Positions 1 to 9,771 of a stretch of DNA of 64,000 nucleotides are shown here, in pieces. The stretch's first letter is position 1. Each line of letters starts with the position of its first letter. The DNA comes from Viola odorata. Lineage: Eukaryota > Streptophyta > Magnoliopsida > Malpighiales > Violaceae. The stretch is taken from NCBI GenBank assembly GCA_963691705.1, contig OY829542.1:39046579-39110578 (forward strand). The letters run 5' to 3'. The notes beneath the pieces were generated by a model. The model did no database searches. It was not told the origin of the DNA and was given only the letters and a program-made list of their open reading frames with translations. A program made the position numbers and the translations under genes.

Positions 1-1066
1 ACCAGTAGTCACTTCTGAAGAAGCGGTAGCTTGGGAAAGAGCGGGATGTGCAACGCTTGCTTTTTTGCTTCTTTTCCTCTTTGCGACGTGTGCTCTCGAA
101 GACGATGCTTGAGCAGTGTCGAGGGTGACAGCAACCCTTTGAGAAGGCGGCATGACCAAAGTAACAGCGGTAGCCCCCTCTTCAGCAATACCAGCAGTAG
201 CAGCGGCATCCTGCTCTCTTTTCTTTTGCTCTCTTTTCTTTTTCCTCCGAATATATTCAGGCTCCTAACCAGGCAGAACCACTGCATATTTATGAAAAAT
301 GTTAGCGTTAGTACTTCCCAACAACACAAAGAAAGGAGGGTAAATACTCACCCATTTTACATTTATAACATCCACTCCGTTAGCCACTTTACGAGTGTCA
401 ACGCTAAAGTCCAGTTGAAGCAGCATCTTTAACCAACCATCCTCTAGATCGGAAAGTGGTTTTCTGCTACCCCAAGCCCCATCTTTAATCTCCTCATTAA
501 AGCCGGTTCTCCACAAGCAGGTCAACAACAAAAAATCCTTCTTTCCAGCTAGAAATAGAAGACTCAATACCCATGAGTTTCCAGGTGAATGGCTTCAGCG
601 AGTTATCGTCATAGTGGGGCGATATCGATATCACCCCTTTACGAGAATATAACTAGAAAATATTGTGGAGCAACGCTAGGGAAGGGGACTCAATTTCTTT
701 GAACTGGCATAACGCCGCAAGAGCACTAACAACGCAAATTGCGTTAGGCCTCAGTTGAGCCGGATTTAAGTCTGAATCGACCAACAGTAGTTTTACAAGT
801 GGGTCAAGGGGAAGCCGAAACCCATGATCGAACAATTTGGCATACAATATCCTACTAGTATCAGGCAATTCACTATTAAGGCAAAGCGGCTCAGAAGCAA
901 CATGAACGGAGTAACCCTTAGGAAGTTGAACATTGAACGCGGCCAATCTACGATGAACTAAGGGCAAGGTATAGAGAGAAGTAGGTGTGTTGTCGATCTT
1001 TTCTTCCCCAACAGATCTTTGAGAGCTTTCTTCCCCAACAGACTTTTTAGAACGAGTCTTTTCCAT
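1..1066 (-). pseudogene. Antisense gene aG4 of element B (broken, partial)
   Basis: The start codon is at 1064-1066, giving a product beginning MEKTRSKK. Exon 1 encodes an N-terminal domain resembling the plant PF04195-like 'putative gypsy type transposon' family, with the GFRLPLDPLVKLLL and LNPAQLRPNAICVV stretches. A nonsense codon follows near 653 (Gln-type position), and further frameshifts lie around 565. Intron 1 is 282-351 (GT-AG, 70 nt), with a TACTAAC branch-point-like motif on the minus strand at 307-313. Exon 2 (below 282) is Arg/Lys/Ala-rich and has an in-frame TAG at 265-267 where A encodes Trp. The rest lies outside the window. It is homologous to aG4 of A (6710-8993) and of C (49461-51698). 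The function is unknown. Confidence 0.75.
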
Positions 1067-1231
1067 AACTAATAAAAAGAAGAAAGTAAAAGAAGGAAAT
1101 GATGCGTGTACCTTCGTCAAAGAAACACCAGAGATCCCAGAACAAAGAAGAAGGAGCGGCGTGAGTTATTTTTCAGAAAGAAGCAACGAGCGAGAAAAGA
1201 GCTAAAAAATAAAAGAGGAGGCGGGGAAAAC

Positions 1232-1242
1232 ATTATATATAA
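1232..1242 (-). promoter_or_regulatory. TATA-like box of aG4 in element B
   Basis: The minus strand reads TTATATATAAT about 165 bp upstream of the aG4 start codon. The same box occurs at the matching place in element C (51861-51870). Element A inserted between this box and the upstream CACGTG motif, which is now at 17663-17668. Confidence 0.55.
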
Positions 1243-1358
1243 CCCTAAAAGGGTCAAAAGGCGTGACCAGTTGACAACTGACACCTGGCGAGGTGGCGTG
1301 GCGAAGAACGCGACATGAGCGAAAGACCTAAATTTTGAAAACGGTGAGAGCACCAATT

Positions 1359-1931
1359 TGATAATGATTTGTCTTCTGCCGAAGGATGTATGGCGAAGCA
1401 GTTCTTCTCAGATCAGTGTACGCGACGGTCCACAGTACCTGGAATGCGCCGGAGGGGGTCTTCGGCGGAAACACTCCGATGCTTAAGTCAGTAGGTGTAC
1501 TGAAATTGGCAGAGTTTTGGCTAGTCAAGTCCGCTTACCTGCCTCCTTTGTGGGGGAGGTATTTATAGAAGAAAGGGGGCGTTCCCGCCCGAGTAAACGG
1601 GTACGGAGCTATCGCTCGCGTTAGGGTCTGTGGTTCGCCCTTATCATGATACGCTACCATGGCGGTAGGTGTTTTAGGTAGATATTGCCGCGGTAGGATA
1701 ATGGCCGGAGCGTTAATCCTGACGCGTGGTTTCCTCTGGGGGTGAGATAACTCCTTGAGCCAAGCAGGAGGTCCGTGAGAGGAGCCGGTAGGGCCCCGTT
1801 AGCCTCTGTAGCATTAGCCTTTGGGGAAGGTAGCAATCTTGTCCCTACCGTGGTGGTGCGAAACAGTAGCTATGCCTCTTCCCACCGGGTGATAGACGAA
1901 AATACCCTTTCTTTTAGGTGGATTGTTATCA
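1359..1931 (-). repeat. 3' LTR of element A
   Basis: The 573-bp LTR is bounded by TGATAA and TTATCA on the plus strand, and matches 17030-17602 along its whole length. The minus strand carries a TATA-like box, CTATAAATAC, at 1559-1568, conserved in the LTRs of B, C and D. About 20-30 nt downstream is a conserved GGTAAG motif (minus strand, 1534-1539). Confidence 0.92.
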
Positions 1932-2058
1932 TAAGCCCAACTGAAAATGAGCCCGAGTGTTTACCAAGGGCTAACATTCCTTCTCTCACGGAGAGTCCCT
2001 TTAAGTACCGGGGCGGTTTTGCCTCAGAAGATGGTCCTGACGGTTTTTTGTCAGGATC

Positions 2059-2064
2059 TATAAA
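2059..2064 (+). promoter_or_regulatory. TATA box of aG1 in element A
   Basis: TATAAA lies 62 bp upstream of the aG1 start codon. Equivalent CTATAAATT boxes precede aG1 in B (24456-24464) and C (56373-56381). Confidence 0.6.
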
Positions 2065-2125
2065 TCAGAGGTTCCTCTGCGCCAGTTTCTTCGTATTTTC
2101 TCGTTCTTTCTTTTCATATTTCGTC

Positions 2126-2509
2126 ATGGATGAACTGACTCGCAATTTCCTGATCTCTAAAACTCTGACCCTGAAGAATCTCACTGAGGGTGATATCGGC
2201 TTCCTAGAGAGGATGATCACCAAGACCTCCGAGGATGTCCTGGAGTTGCAGGGGGTGTTAACCCCTATTCTGTCTAGACAGCTGGGAATAACTCTGGAGG
2301 ATTTTAATCCCCTAGAGAGTTTGGTGAAACTGGCCACTGTCAGTGCTCACCTTGATGTGGTGGCCTCGATGCTGCAGCAGAGGAAAGATTTGCTGGCCTG
2401 CTGCCTAAAGGGCATGAGAGCTTGCTCTTCCGAACTGACCTCCGTCGCTGACGCTTTAAGGGAGGTTCCCATTGTGTCAGGGGAAGATGATGCGGGGTCC
2501 AATATCTGA
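2126..2509 (+). CDS. Antisense gene aG1, 127-aa protein of unknown function
   Basis: The intact ORF starts MDELTRNFL and ends in an acidic tail (GEDDAGSNI). It matches 127-codon ORFs in B (24012-24395) and C (55929-56312) with no length change. Conserved blocks are ADIGFLE/GDIGFLER, TKTSEDVLEL, a QQRKDLLACCLKGMR segment and ELTSVADALREVP. It looks largely helical, with no signal peptide or membrane segment seen. I do not recognise a known domain. It is transcribed away from the 3' LTR and has its own TATA box. An upstream in-frame extension reaches into the LTR, but all copies share this Met, so I chose it. Its role could be regulatory for the element; that is inference. Confidence 0.7.
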   Translation: MDELTRNFLISKTLTLKNLTEGDIGFLERMITKTSEDVLELQGVLTPILSRQLGITLEDFNPLESLVKLATVSAHLDVVASMLQQRKDLLACCLKGMRACSSELTSVADALREVPIVSGEDDAGSNI

Positions 2510-2922
2510 CCGCTGGCTTCGCTTCTTCTCGCTGTTTTTCTTATGTTTCTTGTACATATTTGAACGCTAAGGCCACCTAGCCATAAATAAATATCTGTCT
2601 TCTGCTTTTTCCCAAGTCTTCTCTTTTTCTTGCATGGTTGCTTGCTTTATTGGTTGGAAATATTTGTCATGAGCCCAACTGAAAACGGGTCTTCCTCGGG
2701 ACATTGTATTGCAGTGGTCGTGTTCCGGGGATTAGCAATGAATGCTCTGTCTTGACTGTTACAGGGCCGTCTTTTTAGTGGCAGGTGGTTGGGTGGTTCT
2801 TTGGGGCCCTTTGATTGGTGCGTTCAACGAGCAGATGCGCCTGTGACGGATCGGATTTTGCAATTGCAGTTATTTTTCCCAAGCGTCTTAATTGATTTTT
2901 CAGGGATCGAAATGCTCACTCG

Positions 2923-2930
2923 GCTATATA
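2923..2930 (+). promoter_or_regulatory. TATA box of aG2 in element A
   Basis: CTATATAAGG lies about 70 bp upstream of the aG2 start codon, followed by a pyrimidine-rich leader. B and C have TATTTAAT at the matching position (21129-21136 and 55469-55476, minus strand). Confidence 0.6.
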
Positions 2931-2997
2931 AGGGAGTTTGGTTTCCCTTTCCTGTTCATCTTCATCCTTTCCTTCTTTTTTGCTTTTGCAGGTGACA

Positions 2998-3419
2998 TGG
3001 CAGATTTTTATTTCTTAAGTTCCATGGATCGCGACTCCTTGCCGACTCCCCCAACTTCGCCGGACTCAGATCATCCCCCTCCTTCGCCACCATGGAGGCC
3101 TCCGGTCCGCCGAAAGGGTCGTAAGAGGCAGGGGAAACGGACTTCCCAGACGCCCTTTGCGACTTTGGCTTCTTCTGGTTCTGCTATTCAAGAGGGTGGC
3201 AAACGTTTTTCTTCCCCTGATTGCTCGCTGAACGAGGATTTTCCCATGAGTGCTGGTGCGGGGTTGGCAGATTCGAGCGCCAAAGGAAAATCATGCCCGT
3301 CAGGGTTCTGCCCAGAAAGGGACGCAGACCAGCCGGTCCCGAATACTGACGGGAAGATGTCGTTCCTTGATGATGACGGGGTTTATCACCACGGCATTTA
3401 TTGGCCTGATGAGGATTAG
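2998..3419 (+). CDS. Antisense gene aG2, small basic/acidic protein
   Basis: The ORF has about 140 codons from the Met at 2998; the next in-frame Met at 3025 (MDRDSLPTPP) is nearer the start used in B. The N-terminal part is Pro/Ser/Asp-rich (TPPTSPDSDHPPPSPP). A basic stretch follows (RRKGRKRQGKR) that could be a nuclear localisation signal. The C-terminus is acidic and aromatic (GIYWPDED). The same plan occurs in B (20650-21056) and C (54975-55397), although the middle diverges. I recognise no domain. It may be a nuclear accessory protein, which is inference from composition only. Confidence 0.6.
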
Positions 3420-3654
3420 CCGTTTTGCATTGTACCCGTCTATTGGCATTTTATGAATAAAATAATGCTTTCTACTTTTCCTTTTTTGTCGTTACTTCCG
3501 TTAGCCTGCTGGTTCTTGGTGATAGCTAACGCAAGCGGTTGGCCTGTCTGAGGCAATTGCTTCGCGGTTACTCTGACCGGGTCAATACTGTCTCGTCCAT
3601 TTGGGGAGTCTCGACGAATAACTTCTCTTTTTTCAAATTTCTTTAATGCGCTTC

Positions 3655-3660
3655 CACGTG
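3655..3660 (+). promoter_or_regulatory. CACGTG (G-box-like) upstream of aG3 in element A
   Basis: CCACGTGGCC lies 257 bp upstream of the aG3 start codon. The same motif occurs upstream of aG3 in B (20400-20405) and C (54753-54758), in each case next to the GCCAACTTC/GAAGTTGGC sequence. The rest of 3420-3916 is the aG2 3' region and the aG3 leader; nothing else is recognised. Confidence 0.55.
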
Positions 3661-3916
3661 GCCAACTTCTTTTACACGCGTCTTCGCCCGATTGGTGACT
3701 CAATTAATGCGGTGGCATTTTTATCCTTTAAGAAGGGCCATTCTCCAATTTCTCAAAACTTTTGCCCTCACTTCGAATTTTCCTTTTTGTCTTCCTTCGT
3801 CTTCTTCTCCGAATACCTTTTCGGCCGCTCGTCACTGTCCGCCGATTTCTCTGCGATTCTTCTCCTTTAAGGTATCAATTCGTCCCTTCTCAGATTTCCT
3901 TTTTTGTTGGTTTGCT

Positions 3917-6097
3917 ATGGCTAGGAATAGACCTCGCCAGATTATCTCTAGGCCCATGGATCCCGAGGTCGCCCAATCACCGAGTATTTTTACCTGCGAT
4001 GTGGTTCTGAAAGCCGAATTGGAGGAACATGGTATTACCTTTCCTCCTGGGCATGAGCCTTCTATTCCTGGAAGTGATATGCGGCTTCATAATCCAGGGT
4101 GGGGCCACAGTAGGCTTCTTTATTTTAAAATGTTCCTTTATGGTTTCCGCTTTCCCGTTCATGAGTCGATACTAACTCTGCTCCGGGAGTATAGCCTTAA
4201 TCCTGCCCAGATTACTCCTTCCTCTTGGTGTGCGGTTTATGCTTTTCTTCGCGCTTGCGAGTTGAAGAACATTTTTACCCCATCTATCAATTTGTTTCGC
4301 AAATTCTTTAGCATGATTTGCTACAATTTTTTAATCGAGATTACTCCCCGGTGGGATGATGCGCTCGTGCAGTCGTTTTGGCAACGTTTTCACGGCTTCA
4401 AGAAGGTGTAGCTGATTGGAAGAGCAGCTTCTTTGTTCTGGAGCTACCGTCACATTTGTGGCGTATCAATTTCAATCAGGAACTGATAGGTCCCGTTTGG
4501 ACAAATCCCACGATTTTGTCCAGAACTGAGTTGGACCAGGCTAACGCTTTGTTAGACGAGAATACCCTCTACCGCATTCGTGCCTTTGCTCTGTTCAAGC
4601 CTTTGGAAGAGTGCGTTATGGGTGAGCTTGTTTCTTTCCATATTTTCTTTACTTTGGTCCTCGCATGCTTTGTTTGCTATACGAAGCTAACGGTTGATTC
4701 CCAGGTGACACTGGTACTCCTCTGAACGTAATACCGCTTCAAACTTTACCGGCCTCACCTTCGGCCGAGGGCTCAAGTCGGGGTGGCGTTCCTCCTTCGA
4801 GGAAGAGAATTAAAACGGTTGCCCGGGGAGGGCGAAGGCCCGTTAGCTCTGTGCGAACTTCTCGTTTGTGGAAAATTGGCTACCGGAGCGTCGCACGGGG
4901 ACGGACTCCAGGCCTGTAGCAACGACGGTAATTACTAGCGATGATGAGGATGCAGATGCCAAGTCAGACCTTTGCCACACTTCTTCCCTTGCTGCTTCCC
5001 AGCGTCGGAAAAAACTTCGAGTGGCCACTAGTGGACAAGCTACCGGGACATCTCCTGTGGATGTGGCAACTGTTTCTACGCCTGCTGTTTTGTCTGAGGC
5101 GGGCGCCTCTCAGCCAACGGGAGCCGCTGAGGCGTTGGAAAAAACTTGTTCTTCTGAGGGGGAGGGCCTACCGATGGAATGTCCTCCTCCCATATCTGAC
5201 GCTCCCGATTCTCCGATTGCTCATTGTATTCCTGACGTAGTGGTCACACCTCCTGTGGTGGATTCGACTGCTGAGCTACCGCCTAAGGTTACTCCGCAGC
5301 TGTTTTTTACTCCTTTCAAGAGTACTTTTTCTCAGGGCTCTCCTCCACCTCCCTCGATCAATCTTGCCTGTGGCGGTCCTGACGGGGTCCCGGCCTATCG
5401 TATGAATCTTGCAGGGTTCTGCTTTGATGCCCTTCGCACTGTCGGGGTTCCCCAACCTTTTTCTCGAGATGAGTTTACTACACCCTTGATAGGGGAGATG
5501 CTGAGTTCAAAAAAGGAGAAAGAGGAATTTCTTCAACTCCCTCCCTCGGCACGCTTTCGCCATGTTCTGAATGATTCTCTGGACTTCTTCCGCCATCTGA
5601 ATTATCAATTCAAAATTCACGATCGCGAGTCACGTAATTTTTCCAGCGCATTGCGTGTTGCAAGGGTGCAGCTTGAGAAGGCGGTGGAGCACTCTAGGTT
5701 GCTGACGCGTCTTTGTGAATCGTCCCAAACGGAATTGGACAGAGAAAAATCTATCGGGAGAGCCAAGATAGAAGTTCTGGAGGCGGAATTGGACAGAGAA
5801 AAATCTATCGGGAAAGCCAAGATAGAAGTTCTGGAGGCGGAATTGGCGCTAGAAAGGAAGAAGAATCTCTTTCTCCGTGAAGAGGTACTTGCTCGAGATG
5901 AGGGGTCTGCTAGGGCGTCATTAAAGGAAGAGTTATGGAGGAAGAGGGTTCTGGAGGCTTTCATTTCTGAATTTGCGTCCCGTTTCAAAGGTAACCCTTC
6001 GGATCCATCCCAGGTAGCTGATTACATCTCTATCGTGATGGGTGAGATTAGCAAAGGTGACAGCGGTTCTTCTGGCCCTTCGGGGGAGAAAGTCTAA
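3917..6097 (+). pseudogene. Antisense gene aG3 of element A (two exons, frameshifted)
   Basis: The start is MARNRPRQ at 3917. Exon 1 (3917-4621) encodes a PF04195-like domain (FKMFLYGFRFPVHESILTLL, LNPAQITPSSWCAVYAFLRA, ITPRWDDALVQSFWQRF). A 1-nt deletion near 4402 shifts the frame. The intron is 4622-4704 (GGTGAGC to CCAG, 83 nt), conserved in C. Exon 2 (4705-6097) has a Ser/Pro-rich linker with a basic patch (RKRIKT), a second 1-nt deletion near 4865, a conserved globular block (PAYRMNLAGFCFDALRTVGV, DEFTTPLIGEML), then a long coiled coil (about 5630-5930) and a short C-terminal domain (ADYISIVMGEI). The function is unknown. It is a paralogue of aG4 downstream. Confidence 0.7.
5732..5839 (+). 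repeat. 54-bp in-frame tandem duplication in the aG3 coiled coil
   Basis: Two near-identical 54-bp units start at 5732 and 5786 and add 18 residues (ELDREKSIGRAKIEVLEA) to the coiled coil. B and C have one unit, so the duplication is specific to A and keeps the frame and heptad register approximately. Confidence 0.85.
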
Positions 6098-6363
6098 CGC
6101 TAGCGATGGTGCCTGGGCCTTTCCTTGTTTTTCTTGTTGTTGTCTCTTCTTTATTTCTTGAAAACCATTCGAACATTGTTTCTCTTGTAATAATGCTGAC
6201 GCTTTGTATCCTTGGTCGCACTGTATGATATTACCGTTTATTCCTTCTTTATCTTCTTTGTACCATCGCGCCGTTTGGCAAGGCCAGCGCTGCTTTTTAT
6301 GTTTTTTAATCAATCCCTCTGTTCCTTATTTAATGCGACTTGAAGGGTAATGATGAAAGAAGA

Positions 6364-6498
6364 CACGTGTCCTTCCATAGAGAGGCGTTTGGAGCAGGCG
6401 TCTCCTAGGGAGTTGCGAATGCAGAAGCGTTTCGTCCTTATTTCAAATTTGCACCTTCTGGCGCGTGCCTTACTTTATGACGCGCTGCTTCGCCACGT
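6364..6498 (+). promoter_or_regulatory. Two CACGTG motifs upstream of aG4 in element A
   Basis: GACACGTGTC at 6362-6371 and CCACGTGT at 6492-6499 lie 210-345 bp upstream of the aG4 start. The first has exact counterparts in B (17661-17670) and C (52051-52060). A weak TATA-like TTATATGTTA lies near 6577. No coding feature is seen in 6098-6709. Confidence 0.5.
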
Positions 6499-6709
6499 GT
6501 CTGCTGCTGACTAGTCGCCCTTTCAGGGTTATATCTATTGTTTCTTCTACCCCTTTTTCTTTTTCCATCTTTCCCTTATATGTTATTGCGTCTTTGGATA
6601 AATACTTTGCGCCGCTCTCTCTTTCTGGTTCAAGACTCCTCGCATTCTCTTTCACGAAGGTACAAGGTACACGTCTTTTTCTTTTCTCTTTGTTTCTTCC
6701 TTGTTGGCC

Positions 6710-8993
6710 ATGGCTAGAACTAAGAAATCCTCTGAAGAAGGAGATCATCAAAGGTCCTCCGGGGAAGAAGTAATTGATACCACTCCCACTTCTTTGTACA
6801 CGCTGCCCTTAATTAACCGTAGACTTGCTGGGTTTTCTGCACGATTTCCCAAGGAATATTCCGTGCATCCTGCTTCTGAGTCGCTTCGACTGAACAACAT
6901 TTTGCCCGGAATAGTAGAATGCTGTATGCTAAGCTCTTCGATCATGGGTTTCGTCTCCCTCTTGACCCGCTTGTAAAATTGTTGTTGGCTGATTGTGATT
7001 TGGCTCCGGCTCAGTTGAGTCCTAACGCGATTTGCGTTGTTAGTGCTTTTGCCGCACTGTGCCGTTTCAAGGGAATAGAATCTCCCACCTTAGCGTTGCT
7101 TCATGACATTTTCCAATTGTATTCCCGTAAAGGGGTGATATCGATATTGCCTCGCTACGAAGACGGTTCTTTGAAGCCCTTTACTTGGAAACTAATAGGC
7201 ATTGAGTCTTCCATTCCTCACTGGAAAGAGGAATTTTTTATTGTTGATCTGCCTGAGCCGTTGTGGAGGGCTGGCTTCAACGAAACAATTAAAGATTGGG
7301 CTTGGGGTCATCGGAAACCCCTTTCCGACCCGGAGGATGGCTGGTTGAAGACGCTGCTTCAATTTGATTTTAGCGTTGATGCCCGAAAAGTTGCCAACGG
7401 GTTGCCCGTGGAACAGTGCAAGAAGGGTGAGCGTTTGACCTTTTTTCTTTTGCGTTGTCAAGAAGTACTAACGCTAACGTTTTGTGATTGTGCAGTGCCT
7501 CCGCCTGGTTGGGAGCCCGAGTATTTCCGAAGGAGGAGGAAACAGGAGGCGAAAAAGAAAGCTGCCGCTGAAGCTAGAGCTGCTGCTGCTGCTGCTAACG
7601 CCGAGGAAGGGGAGGCCACTGCTACCGCTAACGTTACGGGCCCTCGGGTTGTAAGACAGAAAAGGCCTAGGAAAGCACGTGCTCCCCCATCCATTTCGTC
7701 CCAGACTGTTGTCTCTTCAGAGGCTACGGTTGATCCGATTCCTGTTGGGATTCCTCTTGTGTCCTCCACCACTCAGGTGAGCATTTTTAAAACTTTTGTC
7801 TTTCTTTTTTGCACGGTTTCCTTATCACGTTTTGCGTTATTTAGGAAGTCGTTGCTGCTTCTGTCCCCTCTACCTCCCAGGGAGATATGGGTATCGCTGA
7901 TGTCCTTCGCGAGCGTCAGAAGAAGGCTCGCTATGATCTCCCAAATAGCCCTTCTTCCTCGGCCACCAATCGTAGTTCGAGTGCCCTTGGGGGCGAGGGT
8001 GCGTCTGCTGATCAATCGGAACCTGTTGATTTTGGCGGTCAACCCCATGTGCCTCCTGGTTCTCCGATCCATTCTGCGCATACCCCAACGGCCTATGATT
8101 CTGATGCCCTTAATCCTGAGGTGCCCGGAGGTAATGAGGTCTCAATGCCTAACGTGGAGGGCTCCACTAGCCGGCCAGCTTCTCCTGGTGCATTGTTCTT
8201 TGTTCCGATGCCCCATCCAACTATTGCGAGGGGTGGCCCCGCCCCTGCCTTAATGGTTGGTATCTCTCCCTACGAGCCTCATCTCCTACTAACTCATCAC
8301 GTTAGCTTACACTCCTTTAGGGACAGTATTCTGTAGTTTCCTGCCGATGCTGATCATGAGACCGTGATTTCCTCTACCGCTTATCTGGTGGCAGAGATTC
8401 TGTCTCTTCCAAGAGAGAGGGATGCCTTTGTGGCTCGGGGCGAGCAGGGGCGCATCAATTTCCTTCGCTCTCAGGCGTTTTCTATGCTTTGCCATCTTCA
8501 CTATATGGATGAGGAGAATGCCAGAGCTGCAGCTAACGGGCAAGGAGAGGTAAACAGGCTGCTGGAAGAGCGACAGCGTCTTGAAAATGCCCTTGCTGCT
8601 GCCAACGAAAGTATGGAGACTGCTCGGGGAGAGGCTATCGCGGTTAAACAAGAGTTGGAGGCCGCTAAGTTAGCTTTGGAGGAGGAGAAGCGACAGCGCA
8701 CTGATCTGGACATACGCCTCTCTCAGGAGGAGAATAGCCTGCGTCTGGAGAGACAGAGGAACGCTGAGCTTTCTGCCGATTCCTCCCTTAACACTGAGAA
8801 GAACCGTTGGTACTTAGAGCAGGGTGGGGGAATCATGTCAGAAGCCGTGATGCATCATTATGGAGTTGAGGAGCTCCGTATTGAAGATCTCTCTGCGTAT
8901 TTTGACAAGAGAGCCTCATCCATTACTGATAGCGGTTTCTATCAGTGGAAGGCTGCTCAGCAAGGAGGGGTCAACGCGCCGCCCAATCTTTAG
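6710..8993 (+). pseudogene. Antisense gene aG4 of element A (three exons, lightly broken)
   Basis: Start ATG is 6710-6712 (MARTKKSSEEG). Exon 1 (6710-7426) has the PF04195-like domain (LFDHGFRLPLDPLVKLLLAD, LAPAQLSPNAICVV, WKEEFFIVDLPEPLWRAGF); a 1-nt deletion near 6920 breaks it. Intron 1 is 7427-7495 with TACTAAC at 7466-7472; intron 2 is 7777-7844. Exon 2 (7496-7776) is Arg/Lys/Ala-rich (YFRRRRKQEAKKK), possibly nuclear-targeting. Exon 3 (7845-8993) holds a Ser-rich linker, a conserved FLRS..CHLHYMDEE block, a coiled coil (about 8530-8810) and a C-terminal domain (HHYGVEELRIEDLSAYFD). A TAG at 8334-8336 interrupts exon 3 in frame. Joining the exons keeps the frame exactly, which supports the introns. 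The function is unknown. Confidence 0.75.
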
Positions 8994-9383
8994 ACTTTTT
9001 GTTGTTTAGATGTTTTACATTTTTGTGGCTGACGGGCCCGTCTATATTTTGTACTTTAAACAATGTCGGCCTTGACTTGGCTAATCCACTCTTTTTGGAT
9101 AGAAGTTCTTTATCTGCTTTTCTTCATAATGCCGTTTGATCACTTGTCCGCATGGGACGTTTGGCGTTAGGTTTCCCTAGACGCATAGTTTCGCGTTGTA
9201 TCCCGTTAGCTTTTCATCAGCTGCATTCAAGTAGCATGTCCATTATATCCTCCGATAGCCTTTCTGAGTGTAAATTAGCGTTGCTTCCGCATCTGCTGCA
9301 CTCATATTCCTACCGTCCCTCGTTGTCAGAGGGGGCTTTACGTCTGTTTCAACGTTGTTGTTGCAGTATGGTCACCTCTCCGT
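8994..9383. other. Non-coding spacer after aG4 in element A
   Basis: This is the sequence between the antisense cassette and the tandem arrays. It contains several CGTTAGC/TTAGCG words but no ORF, repeat or RNA gene that I can support. Confidence 0.5.
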
Positions 9384-9768
9384 CATCGTTTCACCGGGTA
9401 TCAACCGCGCGGCTACTAGTTAGGATTTCTTTTGTTTCTTTTCGCCACAGATAGGCTCCAACATCGCTTCACCGGGTATCAACCGCGCGGCTATTAGTTA
9501 GGATTTCTTTGTTTCCTTTCCGCCACAGATAGGCTCTAACATCGTTTCACCGGGTATCGACCGCGCGGCTACTAGTTAGGATGTCTTTGTTTCCTTTCGC
9601 CACAGATAGGCTCCAACATCGCTTCACCGGGTATCGACCGCGCGGCTACTAGTTGGGATGTCTTTGTTCCTTTCGCCACAGATAGGCTCCAACATCGCTT
9701 CACCGGGTATCGACCGCGCGGCTACTAGTTGGGATGTCTTTGTTCCTTTCACCACATATAGGCTTTGG
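9384..9768. repeat. Five-unit tandem repeat, 76-78 bp monomer
   Basis: Units start at about 9384, 9462, 9540, 9617 and 9693. The core is TTCACCGGGTATC, then CGCGCGGCTACTAG, GGAT(G/T)TCTTTG and CGCCACAGATAGGCTC. It is absent as an array from element C, although a CCGGTGAAG-type remnant lies near 48590. Such satellite-like arrays are known from the 3' regions of Tat/Ogre elements. Confidence 0.9.
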
Positions 9769-9771
9769 GGA

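Larger units (their letters stand above)
1..1358 (+). mobile_element. Tat-type Ty3/gypsy element B, left fragment
   Basis: This piece holds the aG4 antisense gene and its proximal promoter from a Tat-lineage element. Its gag-pol would lie to the left, outside the window, on the + strand. The sequence breaks at 1358 where element A begins and resumes at 17603; both flanks match the uninterrupted counterpart in element C near 51960-52030. A is therefore nested in B. The right portion of B is annotated separately. Confidence 0.8.
1932..2686 (-). repeat. Pair of 3'-LTR-boundary motifs flanking aG1 in element A
   Basis: The sequence next to the 3' LTR (minus strand CATTTTCAGTTGGGCTTA, then the LTR start TGATAA) recurs at 2667-2686 as GTTTTCAGTTGGGCTCATGA. 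The two copies bracket the aG1 transcription unit. No polypurine tract is visible here, so the motif may act as or derive from the plus-strand priming site. The remaining non-coding sequence at 2510-2922 shows nothing else that I recognise. Confidence 0.5.

Noticed and set aside
1106..1356. Overlapping ORFs on both strands upstream of aG4 in element B
   Set aside because: They cover the promoter and leader region with the TATA-like box; homologous regions in A and C are not open in the same frames.
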